A stretch of DNA of 64,000 nt, from the NCBI GenBank assembly GCA_018780035.1, contig JADMKE010000007.1, forward strand, positions 1 through 64,000, read 5' to 3'. Positions 14,604 to 21,671 of the stretch are shown here, in pieces. The notes under the pieces were generated by a model. That model was not told where the DNA came from, did no database searches, and saw nothing but the letters and a program-made list of their open reading frames with translations. The position numbers were made by a program, and so were the translations under genes. Positions within the stretch are counted from its first letter, which is position 1; the number at the start of each line of letters is the position of its first letter. This stretch comes from Candidatus Sericytochromatia bacterium (GTDB lineage Bacteria; Cyanobacteriota; Sericytochromatia; UBA7694).

Positions 14604-16025
14604 TTAGGCGCGAATGAGGATCCGGCCCCAACAGGCATCCACAGGCAAAGGCGGGCAGGTGGGCCCCAGCTCAAAGCTTTGGCCCGGGTGTAAGAGATCG
14701 TGATACAGACCCGGCGGGATGCCCGCTGACAGTGGCAAGGCCACAGCCTGATCGGCCATATTCACGGCCACAACCAAGTCTTGACGGCCCTGAAGCGCAA
14801 AGGCCAATTGCTCCGAGCGCACACACAGAGGCAAATACACCCCCTGAAAGGATTCGCGGTGGGTTTTGCGCAACTGAATCAGGCGCTGAAAATCCTGCCA
14901 GAGAGGGGATGTTTGGGCCTGCTGCCACGCACTTTGTACCGACAGCGCCGGGCGCAACGGGGCATCGTCGCCCCCGCGTTTTTCCCCCAAAAGGCCCCAT
15001 TCACTGCCAGCATAAAGCGCGGGAATGCCGGGCATGCTCATCAGCAGCAGTGATAGCGGCGCAAGGTGACGTTTGTCTTTAAGCAGGCTGGCCACGCGGT
15101 TGACGTCGTGGTTGTCGGCAAAATTATACAGCGGTTTTTCACGGCAGAGGCCCCCGGCCCCAAAGAGCCGTTCCAGGGCATGGGACAGTTCAAAGTAGTT
15201 TTTGTCGTTGTGGGCCGAGTGGAGCGCTTTATAGCCTTCGTAATTGGTGACCGAATCGAGCAAGCCGGGTTCCAGAAAGGAGCGATAACCACCGTGAATC
15301 ACCTCACCCAGCAGCCAAAAACCGGGTTTAATACGCTGGCAATGGGCTGCCAGGGCCTTTAAAAAATCCGGTTCCAGGGCATAAGCCACATCCAGACGCA
15401 GGCCGTCGATTTCAAAGACGCGGATCCAGCTCGAAATGGCATCAAAGAGATAAGCCTGCACTTCTGGGTTGCGCAAATTGAGCTTGACCAACTCGCTGTG
15501 GCCTTCCCAGCAGGCATAGCCAAAGGCATCCCCCTGGCATGAGTGGCGGTTAAAATCCAGCTCAAACCAGCCTGTGTAGCGCGAATGTCTGCCATTTTGG
15601 CACACATCAGCAAAGGCGAAAAAATCCCGGCCCACATGGTGAAAGACCCCATCGAGCAAGACCTGAATCCCTGCGGCGTGTAAGTCTGAGATCAGGGTTT
15701 GCAGATCGGGGTTCTGGCCCAGGCGGCGATCCAGTTGAAAATAGTCCACAGTATCGTAACCATGGCTCATGGATTCGAAGACCGGCCCCAAATACAGGGC
15801 CTCAATCCCCAATTTTTGCCAATAGGGCACCCATTCCCGCAATTGGGCCAAACGCGGGACCGGGGTGGCATGGGGCGTGTTCTGGGGCGGTGCGCCACAG
15901 AGCCCGAGGGGATAGACATGGTAAAAACAGGCGGGTTGAAAGGGCTTGGGGTCTTGAGAGTTGAGTGAGCGAAAAACCGGCTGAAGAGCCGATTGAGACT
16001 GAATCTGAGTGGCTGTAAAAGACAT
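14604..16025 (-). CDS. GH13 alpha-amylase family enzyme
   Basis: A 473-aa intracellular GH13 enzyme with no signal peptide. All four conserved regions are present: DGVFHHVG (I), GLRLDVAY with nucleophile Asp212 (II), LLGEVIHG with acid/base Glu241 (III) and FADNHDVNR with Asp307 (IV). A short C-terminal beta domain follows. The family acts on alpha-1,4/1,6 glucans or maltooligosaccharides (amylase, neopullulanase, glucosidase-like); the exact activity is not readable. The ATG is preceded by AAGGAGTCTC. A TetR-type operator lies just upstream and the TetR gene is next, so control by that repressor is likely. Confidence 0.85.
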   Translation of the reverse strand: MSFTATQIQSQSALQPVFRSLNSQDPKPFQPACFYHVYPLGLCGAPPQNTPHATPVPRLAQLREWVPYWQKLGIEALYLGPVFESMSHGYDTVDYFQLDRRLGQNPDLQTLISDLHAAGIQVLLDGVFHHVGRDFFAFADVCQNGRHSRYTGWFELDFNRHSCQGDAFGYACWEGHSELVKLNLRNPEVQAYLFDAISSWIRVFEIDGLRLDVAYALEPDFLKALAAHCQRIKPGFWLLGEVIHGGYRSFLEPGLLDSVTNYEGYKALHSAHNDKNYFELSHALERLFGAGGLCREKPLYNFADNHDVNRVASLLKDKRHLAPLSLLLMSMPGIPALYAGSEWGLLGEKRGGDDAPLRPALSVQSAWQQAQTSPLWQDFQRLIQLRKTHRESFQGVYLPLCVRSEQLAFALQGRQDLVVAVNMADQAVALPLSAGIPPGLYHDLLHPGQSFELGPTCPPLPVDACWGRILIRA

Positions 16026-16076
16026 AAAAGAGACTCCTTGAGAGATGTTTAGAAATACAAAGTCATTTTCTATACC

Positions 16077-16091
16077 TACCGTTTGGTATAG
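16077..16091. promoter_or_regulatory. TetR-type operator upstream of GH13
   Basis: TACCGTTTGGTATAG, between GH13 and tetR, matches the core of the palindrome in front of the tetR gene (TACCGATTGGTATAG) in all but one base. A partial extra CTATACC half-site sits at 16070-16076. Confidence 0.65.
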
Positions 16092-16114
16092 TTCTGTGAA
16101 AAAAATTTAAAAGC

Positions 16115-16717
16115 TTACAAAACGTAGATGCCGTACATATAGTGTTTGACCAATTGGTGGATCTCCTGGCCCGAAAAGCTGACGCCAGTGCGAGCGACAT
16201 CGCGCTTTAACAGCGCCAGGGCCTGGTGATTTAAGCTGCCGGTTAAACTGCTGGCCAAAAAGACCTCATGGCCGCGCAGATTGCCGTGTTGGGGCACCGC
16301 CTGTATAAACAGTGTTTCGAGCAGATTTTGCAATTGCAAACGAAAGGGCTGAATCAAAGGTTCGGTTTCGTGTTCGGCGGGCAGGTAATTCATCGAGAGC
16401 ATCAGGTAAAAAAAGTCGGGCTCGGCCTGGGCACTCTCGAAATAGGCCGCGGCCACCTGCTCCAAACTGGCGATCAGATCACCCTGGTAATCTGCTGCGC
16501 GCTCTAAGCGGGCGAGAAAAGCTGGGCTATAGGTCGCCAGAATGGCGCTGAGCAGGCCCTGTTTATGGCCAAAATAGTGGTAAAGCGTGGGTTTGCTCAG
16601 GCCTGCCGCAGTCACGATCTCCTGCACACCCACAGAGCTAAAGCCCCGCCGGGCAAAAAGCGAGAGCGCTGTTTGCAAGAGAATTTGGCGATTGTCTGAG
16701 TTGGATGATTTTGTCAT
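16115..16717 (-). CDS. TetR/AcrR family repressor
   Basis: A 200-aa TetR-family regulator. The N-terminal helix-turn-helix spans about residues 10-55 (ALSLFARRGFSSVGVQEIV, then AAGLSKPTLYHYFGHKQGLL); the C-terminal two-thirds is a helical ligand/dimer domain without a recognised ligand. A 24-bp perfect operator-like palindrome sits directly upstream of its start and a copy lies before the GH13 gene, so it probably represses itself and GH13. The inducer, perhaps a sugar derivative, is a guess from context. Confidence 0.85.
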   Translation of the reverse strand: MTKSSNSDNRQILLQTALSLFARRGFSSVGVQEIVTAAGLSKPTLYHYFGHKQGLLSAILATYSPAFLARLERAADYQGDLIASLEQVAAAYFESAQAEPDFFYLMLSMNYLPAEHETEPLIQPFRLQLQNLLETLFIQAVPQHGNLRGHEVFLASSLTGSLNHQALALLKRDVARTGVSFSGQEIHQLVKHYMYGIYVL

Positions 16718-16723
16718 GAATTC

Positions 16724-16747
16724 ATTCTATACCGATTGGTATAGAAT
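16724..16747. promoter_or_regulatory. Palindromic operator in front of tetR
   Basis: ATTCTATACC-GATT-GGTATAGAAT: 10-bp arms with a 4-bp centre, starting 6 bp upstream of the TetR start codon. Its position suggests autorepression. Confidence 0.75.
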
Positions 16748-16802
16748 GGCAAGTCAGATCTGCAAAATTCCCACAAGACCCAGACAAAACCCAGACAAAA
16801 CC

Positions 16803-17708
16803 TTATGTGCGACACTGCTCTGCCGCAAACACCAAGGCTGAAATATGCTGGGCCAGGGTCGGCCACACAGCTTTCGGCAGATTGTGGCCCATGCCATCGA
16901 GCAGCAGCAACTGTGCGCCGGGAATGGCTTCAGAGGTTGCCCGGCCACCGCTGGGATCACAAAGGGTATCCGCCAGCCCATGAATCACCAGGGTAGGAAC
17001 AGTCAATTGCTTCAATTTTTCGCTGCGATCCCCCGATGCCAACGAAGCAATGGCCTGCCTGGTGACGGCCACGACATCATGATCTCTGTCCCAGGCCAAG
17101 CCCGCAACCCTTGAAAGCTCCTCTTCAGAGGAAGGGTAGCGTGGAGAGCCCACCAGAGCGGAAGTCCTCAAGGCGCGTTGTATGGCCTCCTCGCGGGTAT
17201 TCACCGGCGGCCCCCCAAAAACCGAGCGCATGGTTTCGGGGTGAACCTGGCCAACGCCCGCTTGGCCCGTTGTAGACATCATTGAGGTTAAAGACAAAAT
17301 GCGCTCAGGATATTCAAGTGCAATGGTTTGCGCAATCGCCCCGCCCATCGATGCCCCCACAAGGTGCCCGTGTTGAATACCCAAGTGATCCATCAGGCCC
17401 ATCGTGTCTGCGGCCATCTGTGAGAGGGTGTATGAAACCGATGAGAAGTCACCTTGCATCGCTCCCAGAAAGTCTGGGGCTGGGGCGTGCACCATATGGC
17501 TTGAATGCCCTGAATCGCGGTTGTCGAAGCAGACAAGCGACAGTTCCTTTTCGATCAGCGCATCGAGAAACCCCTGTGGCCAATGAATCATCTGGGCGGA
17601 AATCCCCATAATCAGGATCAGCGGGGGGTGATCTGGGTTGCCCCCTTGGGCATAGGCCAGGTCAATTTGATCAGGCCCAATGGCTTTGGCGATTTTTTCT
17701 GTCAACAT
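16803..17708 (-). CDS. Alpha/beta hydrolase
   Basis: A 301-aa alpha/beta hydrolase of the small-molecule esterase type. Oxyanion segment ILIMGISAQMIHWP, nucleophile Ser120 in VGASMGGAIA, acid residue in IHGLADTLCDP and His in GMGHNL. The overall pattern is closest to RdmC/methylesterase-like members; substrate unknown. Ribosome-binding site AGGAAG. It begins 2 nt after the MerR-type gene, in the same operon, so its expression probably responds to the MerR ligand. Confidence 0.8.
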   Translation of the reverse strand: MLTEKIAKAIGPDQIDLAYAQGGNPDHPPLILIMGISAQMIHWPQGFLDALIEKELSLVCFDNRDSGHSSHMVHAPAPDFLGAMQGDFSSVSYTLSQMAADTMGLMDHLGIQHGHLVGASMGGAIAQTIALEYPERILSLTSMMSTTGQAGVGQVHPETMRSVFGGPPVNTREEAIQRALRTSALVGSPRYPSSEEELSRVAGLAWDRDHDVVAVTRQAIASLASGDRSEKLKQLTVPTLVIHGLADTLCDPSGGRATSEAIPGAQLLLLDGMGHNLPKAVWPTLAQHISALVFAAEQCRT

Positions 17709-17710
17709 AG

Positions 17711-18385
17711 TTATCTTCCTTTCTGATATACCTTGAGAGCGGAGTCAAGAAAGGCAAACAATGGCGGATCCCAGCCATAAAACTGCTGCGGGGGAGCGTG
17801 GCGCCGCAGGTCTGCCAGTGCTGCCAAAACCGTTTCGTCCCCGCCGGCGAATTGATGGAGGGCGGCGACAATTTTTTCAATCACGGCTTGGGTTTGCTCG
17901 GAATCGGGGCGGCCTGTGTGCATGCAGGTTTTCAGTGCCTGCCCCAGGGAGCGCCATTGTGCTTCCAGTTGGGGCTCTGGGGGGGTGGACTTTTGGGCAA
18001 TATACCGTTCAATGCGAGACAACGCAGCAATCACGTCAATCAAAGCATCTGCCTCAAGGCCCTGCGCAATCAGGGGTTGAAGCTGCTCTAAATTCCGCTG
18101 CAATTGAGAGAGCCGGGCCATCTCGTCTTTGGTTTTCTGGAGCAGATGGGCCAGAATGGGCCCCAAGGCATCCGGGGCCTGCTCCAGGGTCGAGCGAATC
18201 TCTTCCAGAGACAGACCGAGATCTTTTAAAGCCAGAATTTTGAGCAATTGCTGGAGATCGTTTGAATCATAAAAACGGTGGTTGGAAACCGATCTGTCTG
18301 GGGCCAATAAACCCATTTGTTCATAATGATGCAGGGCCCGGACGGTTAAGCCTGTACGCTGTGCAAGTTCACCAATGCGCCACAT
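17711..18385 (-). CDS. MerR family transcriptional regulator
   Basis: A 224-aa MerR-type activator. The N-terminal winged HTH (WRIGELAQRTGLTVRALHHYEQMGLLAPDR...FYDSNDLQQL, residues 1-60) is followed by a dimerisation helix rich in Gln and Leu and a ~100-residue helical domain without the Cys metal-binding sites of MerR, CueR or ZntR. It is therefore probably a small-molecule sensor of the TipA/BmrR general type. It is followed at once by an alpha/beta hydrolase gene and preceded by a promoter with the long 19-bp spacer characteristic of MerR control. Confidence 0.85.
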   Translation of the reverse strand: MWRIGELAQRTGLTVRALHHYEQMGLLAPDRSVSNHRFYDSNDLQQLLKILALKDLGLSLEEIRSTLEQAPDALGPILAHLLQKTKDEMARLSQLQRNLEQLQPLIAQGLEADALIDVIAALSRIERYIAQKSTPPEPQLEAQWRSLGQALKTCMHTGRPDSEQTQAVIEKIVAALHQFAGGDETVLAALADLRRHAPPQQFYGWDPPLFAFLDSALKVYQKGR

Positions 18386-18437
18386 TCAGCTCTCCTGTCT
18401 GTTTCATTTTTGCTTTCGGCTGTTCAATCATCCTCTT

Positions 18438-18468
18438 ACTTTACAACCTAACGTTACGTCAGGTGCAA
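18438..18468 (-). promoter_or_regulatory. MerR-type promoter with 19-bp spacer and dyad
   Basis: On the minus strand, TTGCAC (18463-18468) and TAAAGT (18438-18443) are 19 bp apart. Between them lies the dyad ACCTGACGTAACGTTAGGT (18446-18464). Over-long spacers with a dyad between the boxes are the hallmark of MerR-activated promoters; this one reads into the merR-hydrolase operon. Confidence 0.8.
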
Positions 18469-18535
18469 GCCAAAAGTTTTGAACCCCCCAAGAAACCAGA
18501 GGACAGCAGGGCTACCTCAGCCCCAGAAAGGGGAA

Positions 18536-19138
18536 TCAGAGCAGTTTAAAAATGCCTTTAAGGGCCGTGCGGATCTTCTTTTCGGCATCTGCAGGCAAGA
18601 GCCAAACCTTGTCAGAACTGTCCCAGCGCGCGCCCTCAATTTTTTTGATCAGGCGGATGCTCTTGGGATCGTAAGGCACCCCCAGCGCCACGCAGCCCTC
18701 TTGTTTGTCGAAGGTCACACGCGGGTGTTCAAAATCTGTCGCCAGACTCTCCAAGACCGTATCCACCATTTCGAGCCGCATTTCTGCGCGGGCCTCAGCT
18801 TTGGCGGCTTCGCGCCGGAAAAATTCGCGCAGGCCCTCGACGGTATCGCGCACGGCGTAGAGATTGCGTGGCGTAATCGGCAAAGACCAGGATTTGTCGG
18901 AAGGGTGGTATTGGGAGCCCTCAATCTGTTTGATCGAAGCAATGGCTGTTTTGTGGTACGGAAACGTCAGACCGATGTCTGTGTCACTCAGGGTCACGCA
19001 GACCTCGTCGGTATCTCCTTCAAGTGGGGCCAGAACCAGGGCAAGCAGATCCGGTGAGAGTTTCTCGGCCTCTGGCACGGCAGGTGTTTCTGCTTCTGAT
19101 TCAGACAATTCCGGGACCAAGACATATGGGCTCAACAT
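18536..19138 (-). CDS. Protein with two HARP-like repeats
   Basis: About 200 aa from ATG 19138 (MLSPYVLVPE; GAGG upstream). Two similar modules, residues ~55-90 (FPYHKTAIASIKQIEGSQYH, then SDKSWSLP) and ~148-185 (VPYDPKSIRLIKKIEGARWD, then SDKVWLLP), are joined by a charged helix. Both match the HARP-type pattern best known from the SMARCAL1 annealing helicase, where it contacts branched DNA. There is no helicase domain here. The acidic N-terminus (residues 10-45) looks disordered. DNA binding is inferred from the family only. Confidence 0.6.
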   Translation of the reverse strand: MLSPYVLVPELSESEAETPAVPEAEKLSPDLLALVLAPLEGDTDEVCVTLSDTDIGLTFPYHKTAIASIKQIEGSQYHPSDKSWSLPITPRNLYAVRDTVEGLREFFRREAAKAEARAEMRLEMVDTVLESLATDFEHPRVTFDKQEGCVALGVPYDPKSIRLIKKIEGARWDSSDKVWLLPADAEKKIRTALKGIFKLL

Positions 19139-19222
19139 AAAACAAGCGCCTCGTTTGTACAAATATATACATATTGTATCACAATGTATTCATTCACACA
19201 AAGAGCAGCAACAAATGCCAAC

Positions 19223-20041
19223 CTAAGCGGCCCGGAGCTGGTTGACCCGCTCCATAAAAGCCGCAGTGCGATCATAATCGACCCCGTTTTGCCATTGGCC
19301 CAAGGTCTTCAAATCCGAGCCCACGATCAAAGCATCGGCCAAGGGCAAATAATCGTGTACATTTGCCCGGCTCACCCCCGAGCCCACCAGCACGGGTAAA
19401 TCCACGCCGGCTTTGACAGCCTTGATCTCTGCCAGATCGGCCGTTTTGCCTGTGGCGCTGCCGGTCAGAATCAGTCCATCACTGCGAAAAAAGGACGCGG
19501 CCTGGGCTGTTTCGACAATATCCACATCTTGGGTTATCGCATGGGAGCTGTGTTTCTTTTTGATATCTGTCAGAACCAAAATGTGCTGGGCCTCAATCTG
19601 CCGCCGGTAGCGCAGAAGTTCACCAGCACAGGCCATCATCGGGCCCTCGTCTGCCACATGGGCAAAGACAAAACCTTCAGCGCGAATAAATTGCATGCCA
19701 GCAGAGGCTGCCACCGCCAGCGCGGCCTGATTGGCCCCCGCCAGAATCTGAATGCCACAGGGCACAGTTCCACAGCGCTGCTTGACGGCATGGGCCACAA
19801 TGCTCATTTGCGCTACAATTTCGGGCCCCACCTCGCGGTTGAGATAGGGCAAATCGTGCATATTTTCAATCATCAGGGCATCGACTCCTGCGCGCAAATA
19901 GAGATCCGCCTCTGCCAGGGCTGCATCCAAAACCACAGCTGCTGGCCCCTGATACGCAGGGGTGCCCATCAAGGGCAAAAGGTGAATCATGGCAATCACA
20001 GGCTTGGGGGTGGTAAAAACCGTATCAAAACGAGACATCAT
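19223..20041 (-). CDS. btpA: BtpA/SgcQ family protein
   Basis: A 272-aa TIM-barrel-like protein of the BtpA family: VIAMIHLLPLMGTPAY near the start, GVDALMIENMHDLPY, GIQILAGANQAALAVA, then a phosphate-binding-like C-terminus LPVLVGSGVSRANVHDYL. In cyanobacteria BtpA is needed for photosystem I stability, but the family also occurs in heterotrophs, where its role is unknown. No photosynthesis gene is in the window, so I name only the family. Its ATG overlaps the stop of the kinase-like gene; it is last in a four-gene operon. Confidence 0.8.
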   Translation of the reverse strand: MMSRFDTVFTTPKPVIAMIHLLPLMGTPAYQGPAAVVLDAALAEADLYLRAGVDALMIENMHDLPYLNREVGPEIVAQMSIVAHAVKQRCGTVPCGIQILAGANQAALAVAASAGMQFIRAEGFVFAHVADEGPMMACAGELLRYRRQIEAQHILVLTDIKKKHSSHAITQDVDIVETAQAASFFRSDGLILTGSATGKTADLAEIKAVKAGVDLPVLVGSGVSRANVHDYLPLADALIVGSDLKTLGQWQNGVDYDRTAAFMERVNQLRAA

Positions 20042-20703
20042 CGTTCAACCTCTTCGCATTGTTTAAAAAACGGCGCAGCCAAATCGCGGTTGTCGAGCAC
20101 AACGTGGGCCCAGCGCCAGGGCTCGCAGCGCTGCAGATACATCTGTTGTCCCTGGACATAACGCCGCTGGCCGGGGGCTTCGGGGTCGGGGTCACTGCCA
20201 TCACGTTGGGCCAGACGGGCCACAGAAACGGAAAAAGGCACGTCCAAAAACAGCGAAAAATCCCAATAGCAGCGCAATTCAGGCCTGTGCAAAAAAATGC
20301 CGTCCAAGAGCAAAACTGCGCCCGCTTGGGCCTGCTGCCAAGGCAAATCCAGATGCTGATCCAAACGGTGATCAAAAACCGCCGGGCGGTAAGCCAAATT
20401 GCCCCCTGGCGAAAGCGGATCGAGCAGATTGGCTTTTAATTGGGAATAGTCATACGAGTCCTTAAAAAAGCCCTGGGGTGAATCTTTGCCCTGCCGGTAG
20501 CGCACAGCACGGGGATGGTGAAAACCATCCACCGAAGCGCGGATCACCGGCACTCCCTGAGCCAGCAAACGCGCTTCCAATTCATGGGCCAGTGTGGTCT
20601 TGCCCGCCCCATCCACCCCATCGATGGCCACCCGCAACACAGGAGCCGGTTGAAGCCGGCTTATCTGGGTTGCCAATTGTGCCAACACCATTGAGCGCGA
20701 CAC
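20038..20703 (-). CDS. Uridine-kinase-like P-loop protein
   Basis: About 221 aa. Walker A is IDGVDGAGKTT, followed by SVDGFHHPRAVRYRQG, GNLAYRPAVFDHRLD and VLLLDGIFLHRPEL, as in uridine kinase-like NTPases. The NTP-binding core is clear; the phosphate acceptor is not. The track start (20802) lies inside the LRR gene. GTG 20703 has AAAAGGG 6 nt upstream and follows the LRR stop by 2 nt, so I choose it; ATG 20691 is the alternative. Coupled by overlap to btpA downstream. Confidence 0.75.
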   Translation of the reverse strand: MSRSMVLAQLATQISRLQPAPVLRVAIDGVDGAGKTTLAHELEARLLAQGVPVIRASVDGFHHPRAVRYRQGKDSPQGFFKDSYDYSQLKANLLDPLSPGGNLAYRPAVFDHRLDQHLDLPWQQAQAGAVLLLDGIFLHRPELRCYWDFSLFLDVPFSVSVARLAQRDGSDPDPEAPGQRRYVQGQQMYLQRCEPWRWAHVVLDNRDLAAPFFKQCEEVER

Positions 20704-20705
20704 GT

Positions 20706-21671
20706 TTAGCCCTTTTCTCTTGAGAGAACAGCATCCCGCAGTGCAAAGAACTGGCTGCGGTGGGCTTCGATCTGTGCTGGCTGACAGCTGAGACAGCGCC
20801 AAGGTTTGCCTTTGCCCGTTAACATCACCATCGTCGTTGACTGTTTACAGGTTTTGCACAAAATGCCCTGATAAGCTTCACTGACAGGCTCAAACAAATC
20901 ACAGTCCACCTCGGGCAAAAGCGCAGCCAAACGGGCGATTTCTTCCATTTCAAACTGATTGGAAAGCAACAGATACTTCAATTCTGGCAACTCTGTCAGG
21001 GCGTCTAAGCTGGGTTCTTCCAAAATGAGGGTCGTCAACATCAGGCGTTTAAGCTGTTTGAGCGCAGCCAGCGGAGCCAGACTTTTGATTTTGACTTTTT
21101 TTAAACTGTTGCGCTGACCCGTAATGCTCAGCGACGCCAGAGCGGTCAAGGGCTCTAGAAAACGCAAATCGTAGACAGCAGGGTTGTTTTCAATCTCCAG
21201 ATCCACCAGGGTCGTCAACTGGCTCAAAACACCGATGGGCTCCGCAGAAGGCGCACTGCCCAGATGCAAATACCTGAGCTTTTTTAATTGCAAAAGCGGT
21301 TCCAAAGAGCGCAGCGCCCCCCATTTGATATACAGGCCTTCCAAATGGGGCATCTGACAGGCCGCCTCAAACAGCGCTTGGGTCACTTTGGTCTGAAACC
21401 AGAGCGTTTTCACCGAATCACAGCTGGGCAGCTTTTCAGACCAAGCGGCCACCCACTTCTTTTGCTGAGACGCAGACGCATTCGTTTGGGTACAGGCCAA
21501 AGACAAACGCTCACCGCCTTCAAAATCTGCAGGGTCTTGATGCGAAGGCGGTGGAAAATTCAAAGCCGGGCGATGAACCCAATAGCTTTGCCAGGGATGG
21601 ATCTCCAGGCTGCGCGCGGCTATCTCGGCTTTGAATCCCTGCAGAAAGTCTTGCAGAACGCCTTCACTCAT
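20706..21671 (-). CDS. Leucine-rich-repeat protein with C-terminal zinc ribbon
   Basis: A 321-aa protein. Residues ~90-240 contain about six LRR-like units (MPHLEGLYIKWGALRSLEPL, LKKLRYLHLGSA, LTTLVDLEIENNPAV, LKQLKRLMLTTLIL, LPELKYLLLSNQ). The C-terminus has two CxxC pairs (CKTC and CLSC, about residues 275-300), which suggests a zinc ribbon. A protein-interaction role is likely. Its ATG overlaps the oligopeptidase stop (ATGA) and its stop is 2 nt from the kinase-like start. No signal peptide, so cytoplasmic although the gene before it is exported. Confidence 0.7.
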   Translation of the reverse strand: MSEGVLQDFLQGFKAEIAARSLEIHPWQSYWVHRPALNFPPPSHQDPADFEGGERLSLACTQTNASASQQKKWVAAWSEKLPSCDSVKTLWFQTKVTQALFEAACQMPHLEGLYIKWGALRSLEPLLQLKKLRYLHLGSAPSAEPIGVLSQLTTLVDLEIENNPAVYDLRFLEPLTALASLSITGQRNSLKKVKIKSLAPLAALKQLKRLMLTTLILEEPSLDALTELPELKYLLLSNQFEMEEIARLAALLPEVDCDLFEPVSEAYQGILCKTCKQSTTMVMLTGKGKPWRCLSCQPAQIEAHRSQFFALRDAVLSREKG

